Source: Burkholderia aenigmatica
GTDB lineage: Bacteria; Pseudomonadota; Gammaproteobacteria; Burkholderiales; Burkholderiaceae
NCBI RefSeq assembly: GCF_902499175.1
Contig: NZ_CABVQC010000026.1
Span: 1-64,000, forward strand
Length of the DNA: 64,000 nt
Direction of reading: 5' to 3'
A model generated the notes under the pieces. It was not told the origin of the DNA and did not search any database. It worked only from the letters and a program-made list of their open reading frames with translations. The first letter of the stretch is position 1; the number at the start of each line of letters is the position of its first letter. Of this stretch, positions 46,426 to 55,208 are shown piece after piece. The position numbers were made by a program, and so were the translations under genes.

Positions 46426-47043
46426 ATGATCGAAGCCATTTCGCTCGGCGCGGGGCTCGCGTGGGCGAGCGGCCTGCGCCTGTACCTGACGGTGCTGATC
46501 GCCGGCGTGCTGGCGCGGTTCGGCTGGCTTCACTTGCCCGACACGCTGGCCGTCCTGATGTCGCCGTGGGTCATCGGCGCCGCGGCCGTACTCACCGTCA
46601 CCGAATTCCTTGCCGACAAGATCCCCGCGTTCGACTCGCTGTGGGATGCCGTGCATACCTTCATCCGCATCCCGGCCGGTGCCGTGCTCGCAGCCGGCGC
46701 GCTCGGCCATGCCGATCCGACCGTGCTCGCGGTCGCGGGGCTCGCCGGCGGCTCGCTGGCTGGCGCCGCGCACGTGGCGAAGGCCGGCACGCGCGCGATG
46801 ATCAACCTGTCTCCCGAACCGATTTCTAACTGGATCGCATCGTCGACCGAGGACGGTCTCGTGGTCGGCGGGCTCGCGCTCGCGTTCTTCGTTCCGCTCG
46901 CGTTCCTCGTGCTGCTCGCTGCGTTCATCGCGGCGTCGGCATGGGCGCTCCCGCGCCTGTGGCGCGGCGTCTCGGGCGGCTTTCGCGGCATGGCGAACCA
47001 CATGGTGTCGCGGCTCAACTCGATCGGGGGAAAACACGATTGA
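46426..47043 (+). CDS. DUF4126 family membrane protein
   Basis: A 205-residue protein with about five membrane helices. The N-terminus MIEAISLGAGLAWASGLRLYLTVLIAGVL has the conserved SGLR-Y element, then FLADKIPAFDSLWD, and a long Gly/Ala-rich middle (AGLAGGSLAGAAHVAKAGTRAMIN). LSPEPISNWIASSTEDG is a conserved family motif. Function unknown. Its stop overlaps the TTG start of the following FtsX-type permease gene, so the two are probably made together. Ribosome site aaggagagg. Confidence 0.85.
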   Translation: MIEAISLGAGLAWASGLRLYLTVLIAGVLARFGWLHLPDTLAVLMSPWVIGAAAVLTVTEFLADKIPAFDSLWDAVHTFIRIPAGAVLAAGALGHADPTVLAVAGLAGGSLAGAAHVAKAGTRAMINLSPEPISNWIASSTEDGLVVGGLALAFFVPLAFLVLLAAFIAASAWALPRLWRGVSGGFRGMANHMVSRLNSIGGKHD

Positions 47044-49655
47044 AGGGGCGGCAACACGCGGCGCAGCCGCCCGCCGGGCAACCCGGCCATGACGTGTCCG
47101 CGCATGCCGGCCGCTTCGGCCTGCGCGACCTGATTCGCCAGGCCGCGCGCATGACCGCGCGCGACTGGCGCGCGGGCGAGCTGACGCTGCTCGTCCTCGC
47201 CTTGGTGCTCGCGGTCGCGGCGCTGACGAGCGTCGGCTTCCTCGCTGATCGGCTGCGCCAGGGGCTCGAGCGCGACGCGCGCCAGATGCTCGGTGCCGAT
47301 TTCGTCGTGCGGGCGGATCGCCCCGTCGATCCGTCGTTCGACCGGCAGGCCCGCGCGCTCGGCCTGCGTACCGCGACGACTGCCATCTTCCCGAGCATGA
47401 TCGCGTCCGCCACGGGCGGACAGGCGACCGACGCGGCGCCATCGCGCCTCGCGGCCGTGAAGGCGGTGTCTCCCGGTTATCCGCTGCGCGGCGCCGTCGA
47501 GATCCTGCCGGCCGGTGCCGCCACCGCGCAGAAGGCCGCCGAGATTCCCGCGCCCGGCACCGTGTGGGCCGATCCGGCGTTGCTCGACGCGCTGCACCTG
47601 AAGGCCGGCGATACGGTGCGCGTCGGGCTGCGCACGTTCAAGGTCGCCGCATCGATCTCCCGCGAACTCGATCGCGGTTTTTCGTTCGTCAATTTTTCGC
47701 CGCGGCTGATGATGCGCGCGGACGAGCTCGCCGCGACGGGACTCACGGGTTACGGCAGCCGCGTCACGTACCGGCTGCTGGTCGCCGGCGAGCGGCCGGC
47801 CGTCGCGCGCTTCGAAGCGTATGCGCACGCGCGCGTCGACGGCGGGAAGCTGCGCGGCGCCGGTCTCGAATCGTTGCAGGAAGGCCAGCCGCAGGTGCGG
47901 CAGACGCTGGATCGCGCACGCCACTTCCTGACGCTCGTCGCGCTGCTCACCGCGCTGCTCGCGGCGGTCGCGATCGCGATGGCCGCGCAGCGCTACATGC
48001 GGCGCCACCTCGACGGCTGCGCGACGATGCGCTGCCTCGGTGTGAGCCGCCGCACGCTCGGTGCGCTGTTCGCGCTCGAATTCGCCGGTATCGGAATCGT
48101 GTCCGGCGCCGCCGGCGCGGTGCTCGGCTACGGCGGCCACTGGGCGTTGCTGGCCGCGCTCGGCAGCCTGATCGATGTCGCGTTGCCGCCGCCCACGCTG
48201 TGGCCGGCGCTGATCGGCATGGGCGCCGCGCTCGTGCTGCTGCTCGGCTTTGCGCTGCCGCCGCTCGTGCCGCTCACGCGCGTGCCGCCGGTGCGCGTGC
48301 TGCGACGCGAGTGGGGCGACGCGTCGCGCACCGCGTGGGCCGCGTATGCGATCGGCGTCGTGCTGTTCGCGGGGCTGCTGATCGTGGCCGCCGGCAACCT
48401 GAAGCTCGGGCTGATCGTCGCGGGCGGTTTCGCCGGCGCGCTGGTCGGCTTCGCGCTGATCGCGCGGCTCGTGCTGTTCGCCGCCGCGCGTGCGGTGCGC
48501 AACGCGCGCGTGGCCGCGGGCGTCGGCTGGCGCTACGCGCTCGCGTCGCTGCACCGGCGCGGCACGGCCAGCGCACTGCAGATCACCGCGCTTGCGCTCG
48601 GCCTGATGTGCCTGCTGCTGATCGCGATCACGCGCAACGATCTCGTCGCGGGCTGGCGGCAGTCGACGCCGCCCGATGCGCCGAACCAGTTCCTGATCGA
48701 CATCCAGCCCGACCAGCGCGCCGACGTCGCGGCCTATCTGGCCGCGCACGGCGTGCGTGACGCGGTGCCCGCGCCGATGGTGCGCGGCCGCCTCGTCGCG
48801 ATCAACGGCAAGCCGGTGAATCCGGACGCGTACCCGTCCGACGAGGCGCGCCGGCTCGTCGACCGCGAGTTCAACCTGTCTTATACGACCGAGCTGCCGT
48901 CCGACAACCGGATCGTCGAAGGCGACTGGTTCGGCACCGCGGCCACGCCGCAGATCTCGATCGAGGCCGGCCTCGCGAAGACCTTGAACGTGAAGCCGGG
49001 CGACGTGCTGCGCTTCGACGTGACGGGGCTCACGGTCGACGCGCCGATCACGAGCGTGCGCAAGCTCGACTGGGGCTCGTTCCGCGTCAATTTCTTCGTG
49101 CTGATGCCGCCGCCGGCGCTGAAGGATTTCCCGGCCGTGTACCTGACGAGCTTCCATTTGCCGGCCTCGGACGCCGCGCTGCTCGATCCGCTGATCGCGC
49201 GCTACCCGAACCTGACCGCGATCGACGTCGCGCCGATCCTCGCGCAGTTGCAGCGGATGATGCTGCAGGTGGTCGGTGCGGTGCAGTTCCTGTTCGTGTT
49301 CACGCTCGCGGCCGGCGTGCTCGTGCTGTACACCGCGCTTGCCGGCACGCGCGACGAGCGCGTGCGCGAGGCGGCGCTGCTGCGTGCGCTCGGCGCGTCG
49401 CGCGCGCAGGTCAACGCGGTGCAGCGCGCGGAATTCGTCGTGGTCGGCGCGCTGGCCGGCGCGCTGGCATCGGCGGGCGCGATCGCGGTCGGCTGGGTGC
49501 TCGCGTCGCGCGTGTTCGACTTCCAGCTTGCCGTCGATCCGTGGCTCGTGCCGGCCGGCATCGCGGCCGGCGTCGCGTGCGCCGGTGCGGCCGGCTGGCT
49601 GAGCCTGCATAATGTGTTGCGGCGCCCCGCGCTGCAGTCGCTGCGCGATGCCTGA
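47040..49655 (+). CDS. Large ABC transporter permease, FtsX/YbbP type, without adjacent ATPase
   Basis: An 871-residue permease with two FtsX-like core domains, each with a periplasmic part before it. The first MacB-like periplasmic domain is at about residues 70-270 (LGADFVVRADRPVD), the first FtsX helices at about 290-470, the second periplasmic domain at about 530-720, and the last helices at 730-860 (VLYTALAGTRDERVREAALLRALGASRAQV). It matches YbbP, whose partner ATPase YbbA is missing next to it; a gene elsewhere must supply the motor. The TTG at 47040 (preceded by gggggaa) is my choice; GTG 47094 or ATG 47151 are alternatives. Confidence 0.85.
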   Translation: MKGRQHAAQPPAGQPGHDVSAHAGRFGLRDLIRQAARMTARDWRAGELTLLVLALVLAVAALTSVGFLADRLRQGLERDARQMLGADFVVRADRPVDPSFDRQARALGLRTATTAIFPSMIASATGGQATDAAPSRLAAVKAVSPGYPLRGAVEILPAGAATAQKAAEIPAPGTVWADPALLDALHLKAGDTVRVGLRTFKVAASISRELDRGFSFVNFSPRLMMRADELAATGLTGYGSRVTYRLLVAGERPAVARFEAYAHARVDGGKLRGAGLESLQEGQPQVRQTLDRARHFLTLVALLTALLAAVAIAMAAQRYMRRHLDGCATMRCLGVSRRTLGALFALEFAGIGIVSGAAGAVLGYGGHWALLAALGSLIDVALPPPTLWPALIGMGAALVLLLGFALPPLVPLTRVPPVRVLRREWGDASRTAWAAYAIGVVLFAGLLIVAAGNLKLGLIVAGGFAGALVGFALIARLVLFAAARAVRNARVAAGVGWRYALASLHRRGTASALQITALALGLMCLLLIAITRNDLVAGWRQSTPPDAPNQFLIDIQPDQRADVAAYLAAHGVRDAVPAPMVRGRLVAINGKPVNPDAYPSDEARRLVDREFNLSYTTELPSDNRIVEGDWFGTAATPQISIEAGLAKTLNVKPGDVLRFDVTGLTVDAPITSVRKLDWGSFRVNFFVLMPPPALKDFPAVYLTSFHLPASDAALLDPLIARYPNLTAIDVAPILAQLQRMMLQVVGAVQFLFVFTLAAGVLVLYTALAGTRDERVREAALLRALGASRAQVNAVQRAEFVVVGALAGALASAGAIAVGWVLASRVFDFQLAVDPWLVPAGIAAGVACAGAAGWLSLHNVLRRPALQSLRDA

Positions 49656-49698
49656 GCATTGCCGGCGGCCTTGAATATCCCGTTTTCCGACTATCCGT

Positions 49699-50109
49699 AT
49701 GACCGATGTGAATGACGATGCGCCGTCGCAGCCGACGGCATTCGAGCTCGTGGGCGGCGAAGCCCGCGTGCGCGAAATGGTGGACCGCTTTTACGACCTG
49801 ATGGACCTCGAGCCCGAGTTCGCGCAGATTCGCGCGCTGCACCCGGCGTCGCTCGACGGTTCGCGCGACAAGCTGTTCTGGTTCCTGTGCGGCTGGATGG
49901 GTGGCCCCGACCACTACATCAGCCAGTTCGGCCACCCGCGGCTGCGCGCGCGGCACCTGCCGTTCCCGATCGCGTCGGTCGAGCGCGACCAGTGGCTGCG
50001 CTGCATGGCGTGGGCGATGGACGACATCGGACTGCCCGAGCCGCTGCGCGAGCGGCTCATGCACTCGTTCTACGACACGGCCGACTGGATGCGCAACCGG
50101 CCCGGTTGA
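49699..50109 (+). CDS. Group II truncated haemoglobin
   Basis: A 136-residue 2-on-2 globin of the trHbO type. FELVGGEARVREMVDRFYDLM carries the B10 Tyr (RFYD), RARHLPFPI supplies the proximal His, and DQWLRCMAWAM the G8 Trp that is diagnostic of groups II/III. Such globins bind O2/NO/sulfide and may act in redox chemistry or protection. It starts 43 bases after the permease gene. Confidence 0.92.
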   Translation: MTDVNDDAPSQPTAFELVGGEARVREMVDRFYDLMDLEPEFAQIRALHPASLDGSRDKLFWFLCGWMGGPDHYISQFGHPRLRARHLPFPIASVERDQWLRCMAWAMDDIGLPEPLRERLMHSFYDTADWMRNRPG

Positions 50110-50214
50110 TCGACCGGTACGCCGCCGTCTGCGCGCGGGACGATCTGCGTCTGGGCGCGCGCGCCGCGCGGCGCGACACTGGCCGCTTCCCCCAATCGAT
50201 ACGAGGCTCGCCCG

Positions 50215-50946
50215 ATGACGACACAAGCGCTGTTTCGCGAAGACGCGTACCTCACGCAATGCGACGCGGTCGTTCTGGCCGTCGGCGACGACGGCATCCG
50301 GCTCGACCGCACCGTGTTCTATCCGCTCGGCGGTGGCCAGGCCGGCGACACCGGCACGCTGACGCTGCCCGACGGCGGCACGATCGCGATTGCCGATACG
50401 CGCAAGGCGAAGTTCGACGGCGCGACGCCCGACGACGCCATGCACGTGCCCGCATCGGGGCAGGAGGCGCGCGTCGCGGCGCTCGTGCCCGGCACCCGCG
50501 TGGTCGCGGAGATCGACTGGCTGCGCCGCTACCGCCACATGCGCCTGCATACGGCCGCGCACCTGATGTGCGCGGTGCTGCCGTACGCGGTGGACGGCTG
50601 CAGCGTGACGGCCGACTACGTGCGGCTCGATTTCGCGACATCCGACGCGATCGACCGCGACGACGTCGAGCGACGCCTTGCCGGCTTGGTGGTCGGCGCG
50701 CACCCGGTCACGACCGAATGGATCACCGACGACGAGATGGCCGAGCGGCCGGAACTCGTGCGCACGATGAGCGTGAAGCCGCCGATGGGCCTCGGCCGCG
50801 TGCGGCTGCTGCGCATCGAGCAGGTCGACCTGCAGCCGTGCGGTGGCACGCATGTGCGCAACACGTCCGAAATCGGCGCGCTGCGGGTCGCGAAACTGGA
50901 AAAGAAGAGCGCGCGCACCCGGCGCCTCGTACTGGAGTTTGCATGA
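50215..50946 (+). CDS. Alanyl-tRNA editing protein (AlaX type)
   Basis: A 243-residue free-standing editing domain that hydrolyses mischarged Ser-tRNA(Ala). The N-terminal barrel has RTVFYPLGGGQAGDTGTL; the zinc/catalytic motifs are MRLHTAAHLMCAVL (HxxxH) and QPCGGTHVRNTSEIG (CxxxH). The class is AlaX-M-like by length. The stop overlaps the next ORF (ATGA), so it is co-translated with the DUF924 protein. Confidence 0.93.
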   Translation: MTTQALFREDAYLTQCDAVVLAVGDDGIRLDRTVFYPLGGGQAGDTGTLTLPDGGTIAIADTRKAKFDGATPDDAMHVPASGQEARVAALVPGTRVVAEIDWLRRYRHMRLHTAAHLMCAVLPYAVDGCSVTADYVRLDFATSDAIDRDDVERRLAGLVVGAHPVTTEWITDDEMAERPELVRTMSVKPPMGLGRVRLLRIEQVDLQPCGGTHVRNTSEIGALRVAKLEKKSARTRRLVLEFA

Positions 50947-51560
50947 CGATTGACACCACCCAAGCGGGCGCGGCGGCGCTTGATCCGCAAGCGCGGGAGA
51001 TTCTGGATTTCTGGTTCGGCGAGCCAGGCTCGGCCGAATTCGGGCAGGCCCGCAAGGTCTGGTTCAACGGCGGCGCGGCGTTCGACGACGTGCTGCGCAC
51101 GCGCTACGGCGCCTTGCTCGACGCCGCGTGCGACGGCGCATGCGATCGCTGGGCAAGCTCGCCGTCGGGGGCGCTTGCGTTGATCGTCGTGCTCGACCAG
51201 TTCTCGCGCAATATTCATCGCGGCACGCCTCGCGCGTTTGCCGCCGATCCGAAGGCGCTCGCGCTCGCGCGCCGCATGGTTGCGGCCGGCTGGGACGCAC
51301 AATTGCCGAGCGGACATCACCGCGCGTTTGCGTATCTGCCGTTCGAGCACGACGAGTCGGTCGACAGCCAGCGCGAGGCCGTGCGCCTGTGCGCGGGCAT
51401 CCGCGACGAGGCAGGGTGCGAGAGCTATCACCGCTTCGCGTTGCTGCACGCGGCCGTCGTCGAGCGCTTCGGCCGCTTTCCGCACCGGAACGTGATTCTC
51501 GGTCGTGCGTCGAGCGACGAGGAGACGGCGTTTCTTCGCGAGCCCGGTTCCTCGTTCTGA
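50943..51560 (+). CDS. DUF924 family protein
   Basis: A 205-residue helical protein (TPR-like fold in known structures). The diagnostic motifs LDFWFGEPGS, RKVWFNGGAAFDDVLRTRYGALL, ALALIVVLDQFSRNIHRGTPRAFAAD, AYLPFEHDESVDSQ and RFGRFPHRNVILGR are all present. Function is unknown, though the fold is widespread in proteobacteria. It overlaps the AlaX gene by four bases and is convergent with the ArnT-like gene. Confidence 0.9.
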   Translation: MTIDTTQAGAAALDPQAREILDFWFGEPGSAEFGQARKVWFNGGAAFDDVLRTRYGALLDAACDGACDRWASSPSGALALIVVLDQFSRNIHRGTPRAFAADPKALALARRMVAAGWDAQLPSGHHRAFAYLPFEHDESVDSQREAVRLCAGIRDEAGCESYHRFALLHAAVVERFGRFPHRNVILGRASSDEETAFLREPGSSF

Positions 51561-51692
51561 CGATCCGGGCTGGCGGCGTGACGCGGGGGAGGGCGCGAAC
51601 CCGCGGATTCACGGGTGCCTTGGAAACCGGCTGGCGGAGGGCGCGCACCGGGTTCAGGCAGCTGTGCTCAACCTTCGCCAGGTATCCAGGCC

Positions 51693-51723
51693 AGCACGAG
51701 ACGGCGCGTTGCGCCGTCGTGCT
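51693..51723. other. Hairpin at the 3' end of the ArnT-like gene
   Basis: A 13-base-pair stem with a two-base bulge (arm 51693-51707, loop GTT, arm 51711-51723), placed directly against the stop codon of the minus-strand gene and about 130 bases after the convergent DUF924 gene. There is no T-run on either side; possibly a 3'-end stabiliser. Confidence 0.4.
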
Positions 51724-53613
51724 TCACTGCAGGTGCAGTTCGGGCGTGCGCACGTAGACGCGCAGCAGTTCCGCGGAGTCGCCCGGGCGGGCGCCGGACC
51801 AGAACGGTTTCCACTCGCTGCCGGGCGCCGGACCGATGGTCTGCTTGCCCTGGACGATCATCCACGTGCAGCGGGCAGCCTGCGCATCGTCGATCGGCGT
51901 GTGCTGGATCCCGGAGAAGTAGTACAGCATCGGCGCTTCCGACTCGCCGAGACCGACGCTTGCCATGCAGTCGCCGTCGTTCCATTCGAGCGCGAGATGC
52001 GCGTTCAGGTCGTCGAACACCGAGCGGTAGCTCTTCGCGACGTCAAGCCACGGCAGCAGCAGCGTATAGATGAGCCCCCACGCGACGAGTGCGCCGGCCC
52101 CCCACGACAGCGCGCCGCGCCACAGGCCGGTCGTGCGCAGCTTCGGCAACAGCGTCAACCAGCCGACCGTCAGCACGAGCGCACCGATCACGAGCGGGGG
52201 TTCGATCGGCATCGTCCAGTCGAGCGGCAGCCAGCGGCCGAGCGGCGCGAGATAGGCGTGCGATGCAGCCGGATCGGCCATCACCGCCCAGATCGCCCAG
52301 GCGAGCACGGTGACCGTGCCGAACAGGGCGCGGCTCAGGTAATCCCATGCGAAATGCAGCCGGCTCGGCAGGCGTTCGATCGCCTGCGCGGCGACCAGCG
52401 CGAGCGGCGCGAAGAACGGCAGGATGTAGAGCTGGCGCGACGTCGCGGACACTTGCAGCACCGCGAGCCCGACGCTGGCGAACAGCACCGGCAGCGCGAT
52501 CGCCGGCGTGCGCCAGTCGCGCCAGGCACCGCGTGCGAGCGCGACGATCGCGAGCGGCGCGACCGGGAAGCCGACGGTCAGGAACGAGCGGACGATGAAG
52601 AGCGGCTTGTCGTTTTCCGCGCCGAGCTCGGGCACCGAGAAGCCGAAGAACCGACCGACGTTGTTGTCCCAGAACCACGTCATGAACAGCGTCTCGGAGC
52701 GCAGGAACAGTGCGGTCGGCCAGACCAGCGCGAACGGCGCGAATACGAGCGCGGCAACGCCGAGCGCGCGTGCGAACGAGCGGGTGCGGCAGGCCGGGTA
52801 GATCACGAGTGCGGCCGTGAGCGTGGCTGCGAATACGAGCGGCACGAACAGACCCTTCGCCATGAAGGCGATGCCGACGCCCGCGCCGAAGAGCGGCGCG
52901 GCCCAGCGGCCCGACGGCCGCGCCGGCAGCCCGTGCCGCATCTGCTGCGCGCGCGCGACATGCTGCATCACGAGTTCGAGCAGCCCGCAGAAGCCGATTG
53001 CGGTACCGGCGAACAGCGCGGTGTCGGTCATCATGTCGTGCACGTGCTTGATGACGACGAGCGTGCCCGCGCTCAACACGGCGGGGCCGATCACGCGCGG
53101 GTCGAACCAGGAGTCCGCGCGGCTGGCGACGCGCGCCGCGCGCGCGATGAAGCCGAATGCGAGGGCGGCGAACAGTGCGCTCGCGAGTCGCGCCGCGTCG
53201 TGCAGCGGCATCACGCGCTGCAGCAGCCAGGCGAGGCTGGTCGCGACCCACGCGTAAATCGGCGGCTTTTCCATGAACGGCAGGCCGGCATTGGTCGGCA
53301 CGACGAAGTCGCCGGTCTCGAGCATGTGCTGGATGATGCCGAACGTGTAGGTTTCGTCCTGCTTCCACGGATCGTGACCGAGCACGCCCGGCAGCGTATA
53401 CGCGCAGATCAGGGCGGCGACGAGCAGCCACGCGCGCCAGCCGAGCAGGAGCGAGCGTTCGCGCGTGGCGCTGGTTGCAGCGGTCGAGGCGGCGATCGGC
53501 GTGCCGGCGGCGTCGAGCGTTGCAGTGTGATCGGCGTCGGCGGGCGAGCGGGTGTGCGGGGCCGGAGCGGGCACGGACGTGCGTCGCCGGCTGGGCGCTG
53601 CGGTTCCAGGCAT
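51724..53613 (-). CDS. ArnT-like/PMT-family membrane glycosyltransferase
   Basis: A 629-residue protein. An unusually long hydrophilic N-terminus (about 55 residues, Ala/Thr/Pro-rich) precedes about 12 membrane helices and a C-terminal periplasmic domain (about 540-629). GHDPWKQDETYTFGIIQHM carries the acidic motif of GT-C enzymes of the GT39/GT83 type, and FMEKPPIYAWV is the second conserved loop. Homologues transfer sugars (aminoarabinose in ArnT) from undecaprenyl phosphate to lipid A or proteins. No arn genes are adjacent, so the donor is unknown. It has its own good promoter and a structured leader. Confidence 0.8.
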   Translation of the reverse strand: MPGTAAPSRRRTSVPAPAPHTRSPADADHTATLDAAGTPIAASTAATSATRERSLLLGWRAWLLVAALICAYTLPGVLGHDPWKQDETYTFGIIQHMLETGDFVVPTNAGLPFMEKPPIYAWVATSLAWLLQRVMPLHDAARLASALFAALAFGFIARAARVASRADSWFDPRVIGPAVLSAGTLVVIKHVHDMMTDTALFAGTAIGFCGLLELVMQHVARAQQMRHGLPARPSGRWAAPLFGAGVGIAFMAKGLFVPLVFAATLTAALVIYPACRTRSFARALGVAALVFAPFALVWPTALFLRSETLFMTWFWDNNVGRFFGFSVPELGAENDKPLFIVRSFLTVGFPVAPLAIVALARGAWRDWRTPAIALPVLFASVGLAVLQVSATSRQLYILPFFAPLALVAAQAIERLPSRLHFAWDYLSRALFGTVTVLAWAIWAVMADPAASHAYLAPLGRWLPLDWTMPIEPPLVIGALVLTVGWLTLLPKLRTTGLWRGALSWGAGALVAWGLIYTLLLPWLDVAKSYRSVFDDLNAHLALEWNDGDCMASVGLGESEAPMLYYFSGIQHTPIDDAQAARCTWMIVQGKQTIGPAPGSEWKPFWSGARPGDSAELLRVYVRTPELHLQ

Positions 53614-53687
53614 GGAAGGAATCTCGGGTCGAGTCGAGCCGGTCCGGCGACATGGGCTGGACCGATTAGGGCCACATCAAGGGGTAA

Positions 53688-53722
53688 CGGACAGGTGTTG
53701 ATGACACCGGTCTGAATGTCCG
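53688..53722 (-). other. Nested hairpin in the leader of the ArnT-like gene
   Basis: The outer arms CGGACA/TGTCCG (53688-53693 and 53717-53722) enclose an inner stem GGTGT/ACACC (53694-53698 and 53704-53708). It lies about 75-110 bases before the start codon and inside the predicted transcript. No known riboswitch class fits. Confidence 0.4.
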
Positions 53723-53738
53723 CTAGTAGACCACGGAA

Positions 53739-53767
53739 TTGTTACGGTGGTTTACCGATCGTGTCAC
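53739..53767 (-). promoter_or_regulatory. Sigma-70 promoter of the ArnT-like gene
   Basis: On the minus strand GTGACA (53767-53762, five of six matches to TTGACA) and TAACAA (53744-53739) are separated by exactly 17 bases. It lies in a locally A/T-richer gap and gives a leader of about 120 bases before the ATG at 53613. Confidence 0.6.
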
Positions 53768-53842
53768 GGAATTGTGGAGATTTGTGGTGTCGTGACGACG
53801 GATCGTTTCGGGTGGCGGCTTTTGATGCCCCGCCGTGCGGAA

Positions 53843-54604
53843 TTACCGGCCGCCGCCGACGTCGAGCAGGGCGCCCGTCGTGTAAGACGCCGCGTCGCCA
53901 AGCAGCCAGACGATCGCTTCGGCGATCTCCTGTGCTTCGCCCGCGCGGCCGAGCGGCGTGCTTGCCCCGAGGCGGGCCGCTCGGCCCGGCTGGCCGCCGC
54001 TCGCGTGGATTTCGGTCTCGATCAGGCCGGGGCGTACCGCGTTGACGCGCACGCCGTGCGGGCCGAGTTCCTTCGCCAGACCGATCGTTAGCGAGTCGAC
54101 CGCGCCTTTCGACCCCGCATAGTCGACGTATTCGTTCGGCGATCCGAGCCGGGAGGCGATCGACGATACGTTGACGATCGCGCCCCCGCGGCCGCCACGG
54201 TCGGTGGACAGCCGGCGCGCGGCTTCGCGTGCGCACAGGTACGCGCCGAGCACGTTGGTGTCGAACATCCGCCGCAGCCGGTCGGCCGGCATGTCGGCGA
54301 GCGGCATCGACGGCGCGACGATGCCCGCGTTGTTGACGAGCGCGTCGAAGCGTCCGAATGCGGACGTGACGGTGTCGAACATCGCAACGACGTCGGCTTC
54401 GTTCGCGACGTCGCCCGCGACGACGCACGCACGGCCGCCCGCGTCGCGGACGGCCTGCGCGGTGAGCTCGGCCGCCGCGGCGTCGCGCGCGTAGTTGATG
54501 CCGACGTCCCAGCCGCGCTCGGCTGCGAGCACGGCGGTCGCGCGGCCGATGCCACGGCTTGCGCCGGTGATGAGGACGGCCTTGCGGTCGGACGGTGCGG
54601 TCAT
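53843..54604 (-). CDS. SDR-family oxidoreductase (YgfF-like)
   Basis: A 253-residue classical short-chain dehydrogenase. Cofactor loop ITGASRGIGRATAVLA, NNAG, catalytic Ser region VNVSSIASRLGSPNEYVDYAGSK with Tyr-x3-Lys, and a C-terminal DVGGGR. All tetrad residues are present, in contrast to the SDR at 34264. It resembles glucose/3-oxoacyl reductase-type SDRs; the substrate is unknown. It lies 22 bases after the LOG gene, so probably in one transcript with the TetR and LOG genes. Confidence 0.9.
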   Translation of the reverse strand: MTAPSDRKAVLITGASRGIGRATAVLAAERGWDVGINYARDAAAAELTAQAVRDAGGRACVVAGDVANEADVVAMFDTVTSAFGRFDALVNNAGIVAPSMPLADMPADRLRRMFDTNVLGAYLCAREAARRLSTDRGGRGGAIVNVSSIASRLGSPNEYVDYAGSKGAVDSLTIGLAKELGPHGVRVNAVRPGLIETEIHASGGQPGRAARLGASTPLGRAGEAQEIAEAIVWLLGDAASYTTGALLDVGGGR

Positions 54605-54626
54605 CGTTTGCGGGTTCCGGTGACGG

Positions 54627-55208
54627 TTACTTGGCTGCGTCGGGTGCCCACTTGTCGCGGGCGGGCGGCTGGTAGCGACGCAGTCGCTCGATCAGCTCGA
54701 CGGGTTCCGACTCGACGCACAGTGCGTCGAAGTAGGCCGGACGCATGAAGCCCTCGTCGACCGTATGGCGCAGCAGCGCGATCAGCGGATCGTAGAACGA
54801 ATCGATGTTGTAGAGCGCGACGGGCTTGCGGTGATAGCCGAGCTGCGCCCACGTGTAGACCTCGAAGAGCTCCTCGAGCGTGCCGGCGCCGCCGGGCATC
54901 GCGACGAACGCGTCGGAAAGGTCGGCCATCATTTTCTTGCGGTGATGCATGTCGGGCACGACGTGCAGTTCCGACAGCCCCGTATGGCCGACTTCCTTGT
55001 CGACGAGCAGTTCGGGGATCACGCCGACCGCACGGCCGCCGGCCGCCATCACTTCGTCCGCGATCACGCCCATCAGGCCGACCCGGCCGCCGCCGTAGAC
55101 GAGCGTGAGGCCCGCGTCGACGAGCGCGCGACCGAAGGCACGCGCGGCGTCGGCATAGACGGGCCGCACGCCGGACGACGAGCCGCAGTAAACGCAGACT
55201 GCCTTCAT
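54627..55208 (-). CDS. LOG-family nucleotide 5'-monophosphate phosphoribohydrolase
   Basis: A 193-residue LOG (TIGR00730) protein. CVYCGSSSGVRPVYADAA at the start, LVYGGGRVGLMGVIAD and MPGGAGTLEELFEVYTWAQLGYH, the PGGxGTxxE motif with catalytic Arg/Glu, are intact. Family members release free cytokinin bases from cytokinin nucleotides or hydrolyse AMP/IMP. Its ATG overlaps the stop of the upstream TetR gene (ATGA), so regulator and enzyme are coupled. Confidence 0.92.
   Translation of the reverse strand: MKAVCVYCGSSSGVRPVYADAARAFGRALVDAGLTLVYGGGRVGLMGVIADEVMAAGGRAVGVIPELLVDKEVGHTGLSELHVVPDMHHRKKMMADLSDAFVAMPGGAGTLEELFEVYTWAQLGYHRKPVALYNIDSFYDPLIALLRHTVDEGFMRPAYFDALCVESEPVELIERLRRYQPPARDKWAPDAAK

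Noticed and set aside
46530-49610. A 1026-codon minus-strand open frame
   Set aside because: It is the shadow of the FtsX-type permease gene, with no recognisable motif.
51505-53715. A 736-codon plus-strand open frame
   Set aside because: It is antisense to the ArnT-like membrane protein; Arg/Glu/Gln-rich shadow composition.
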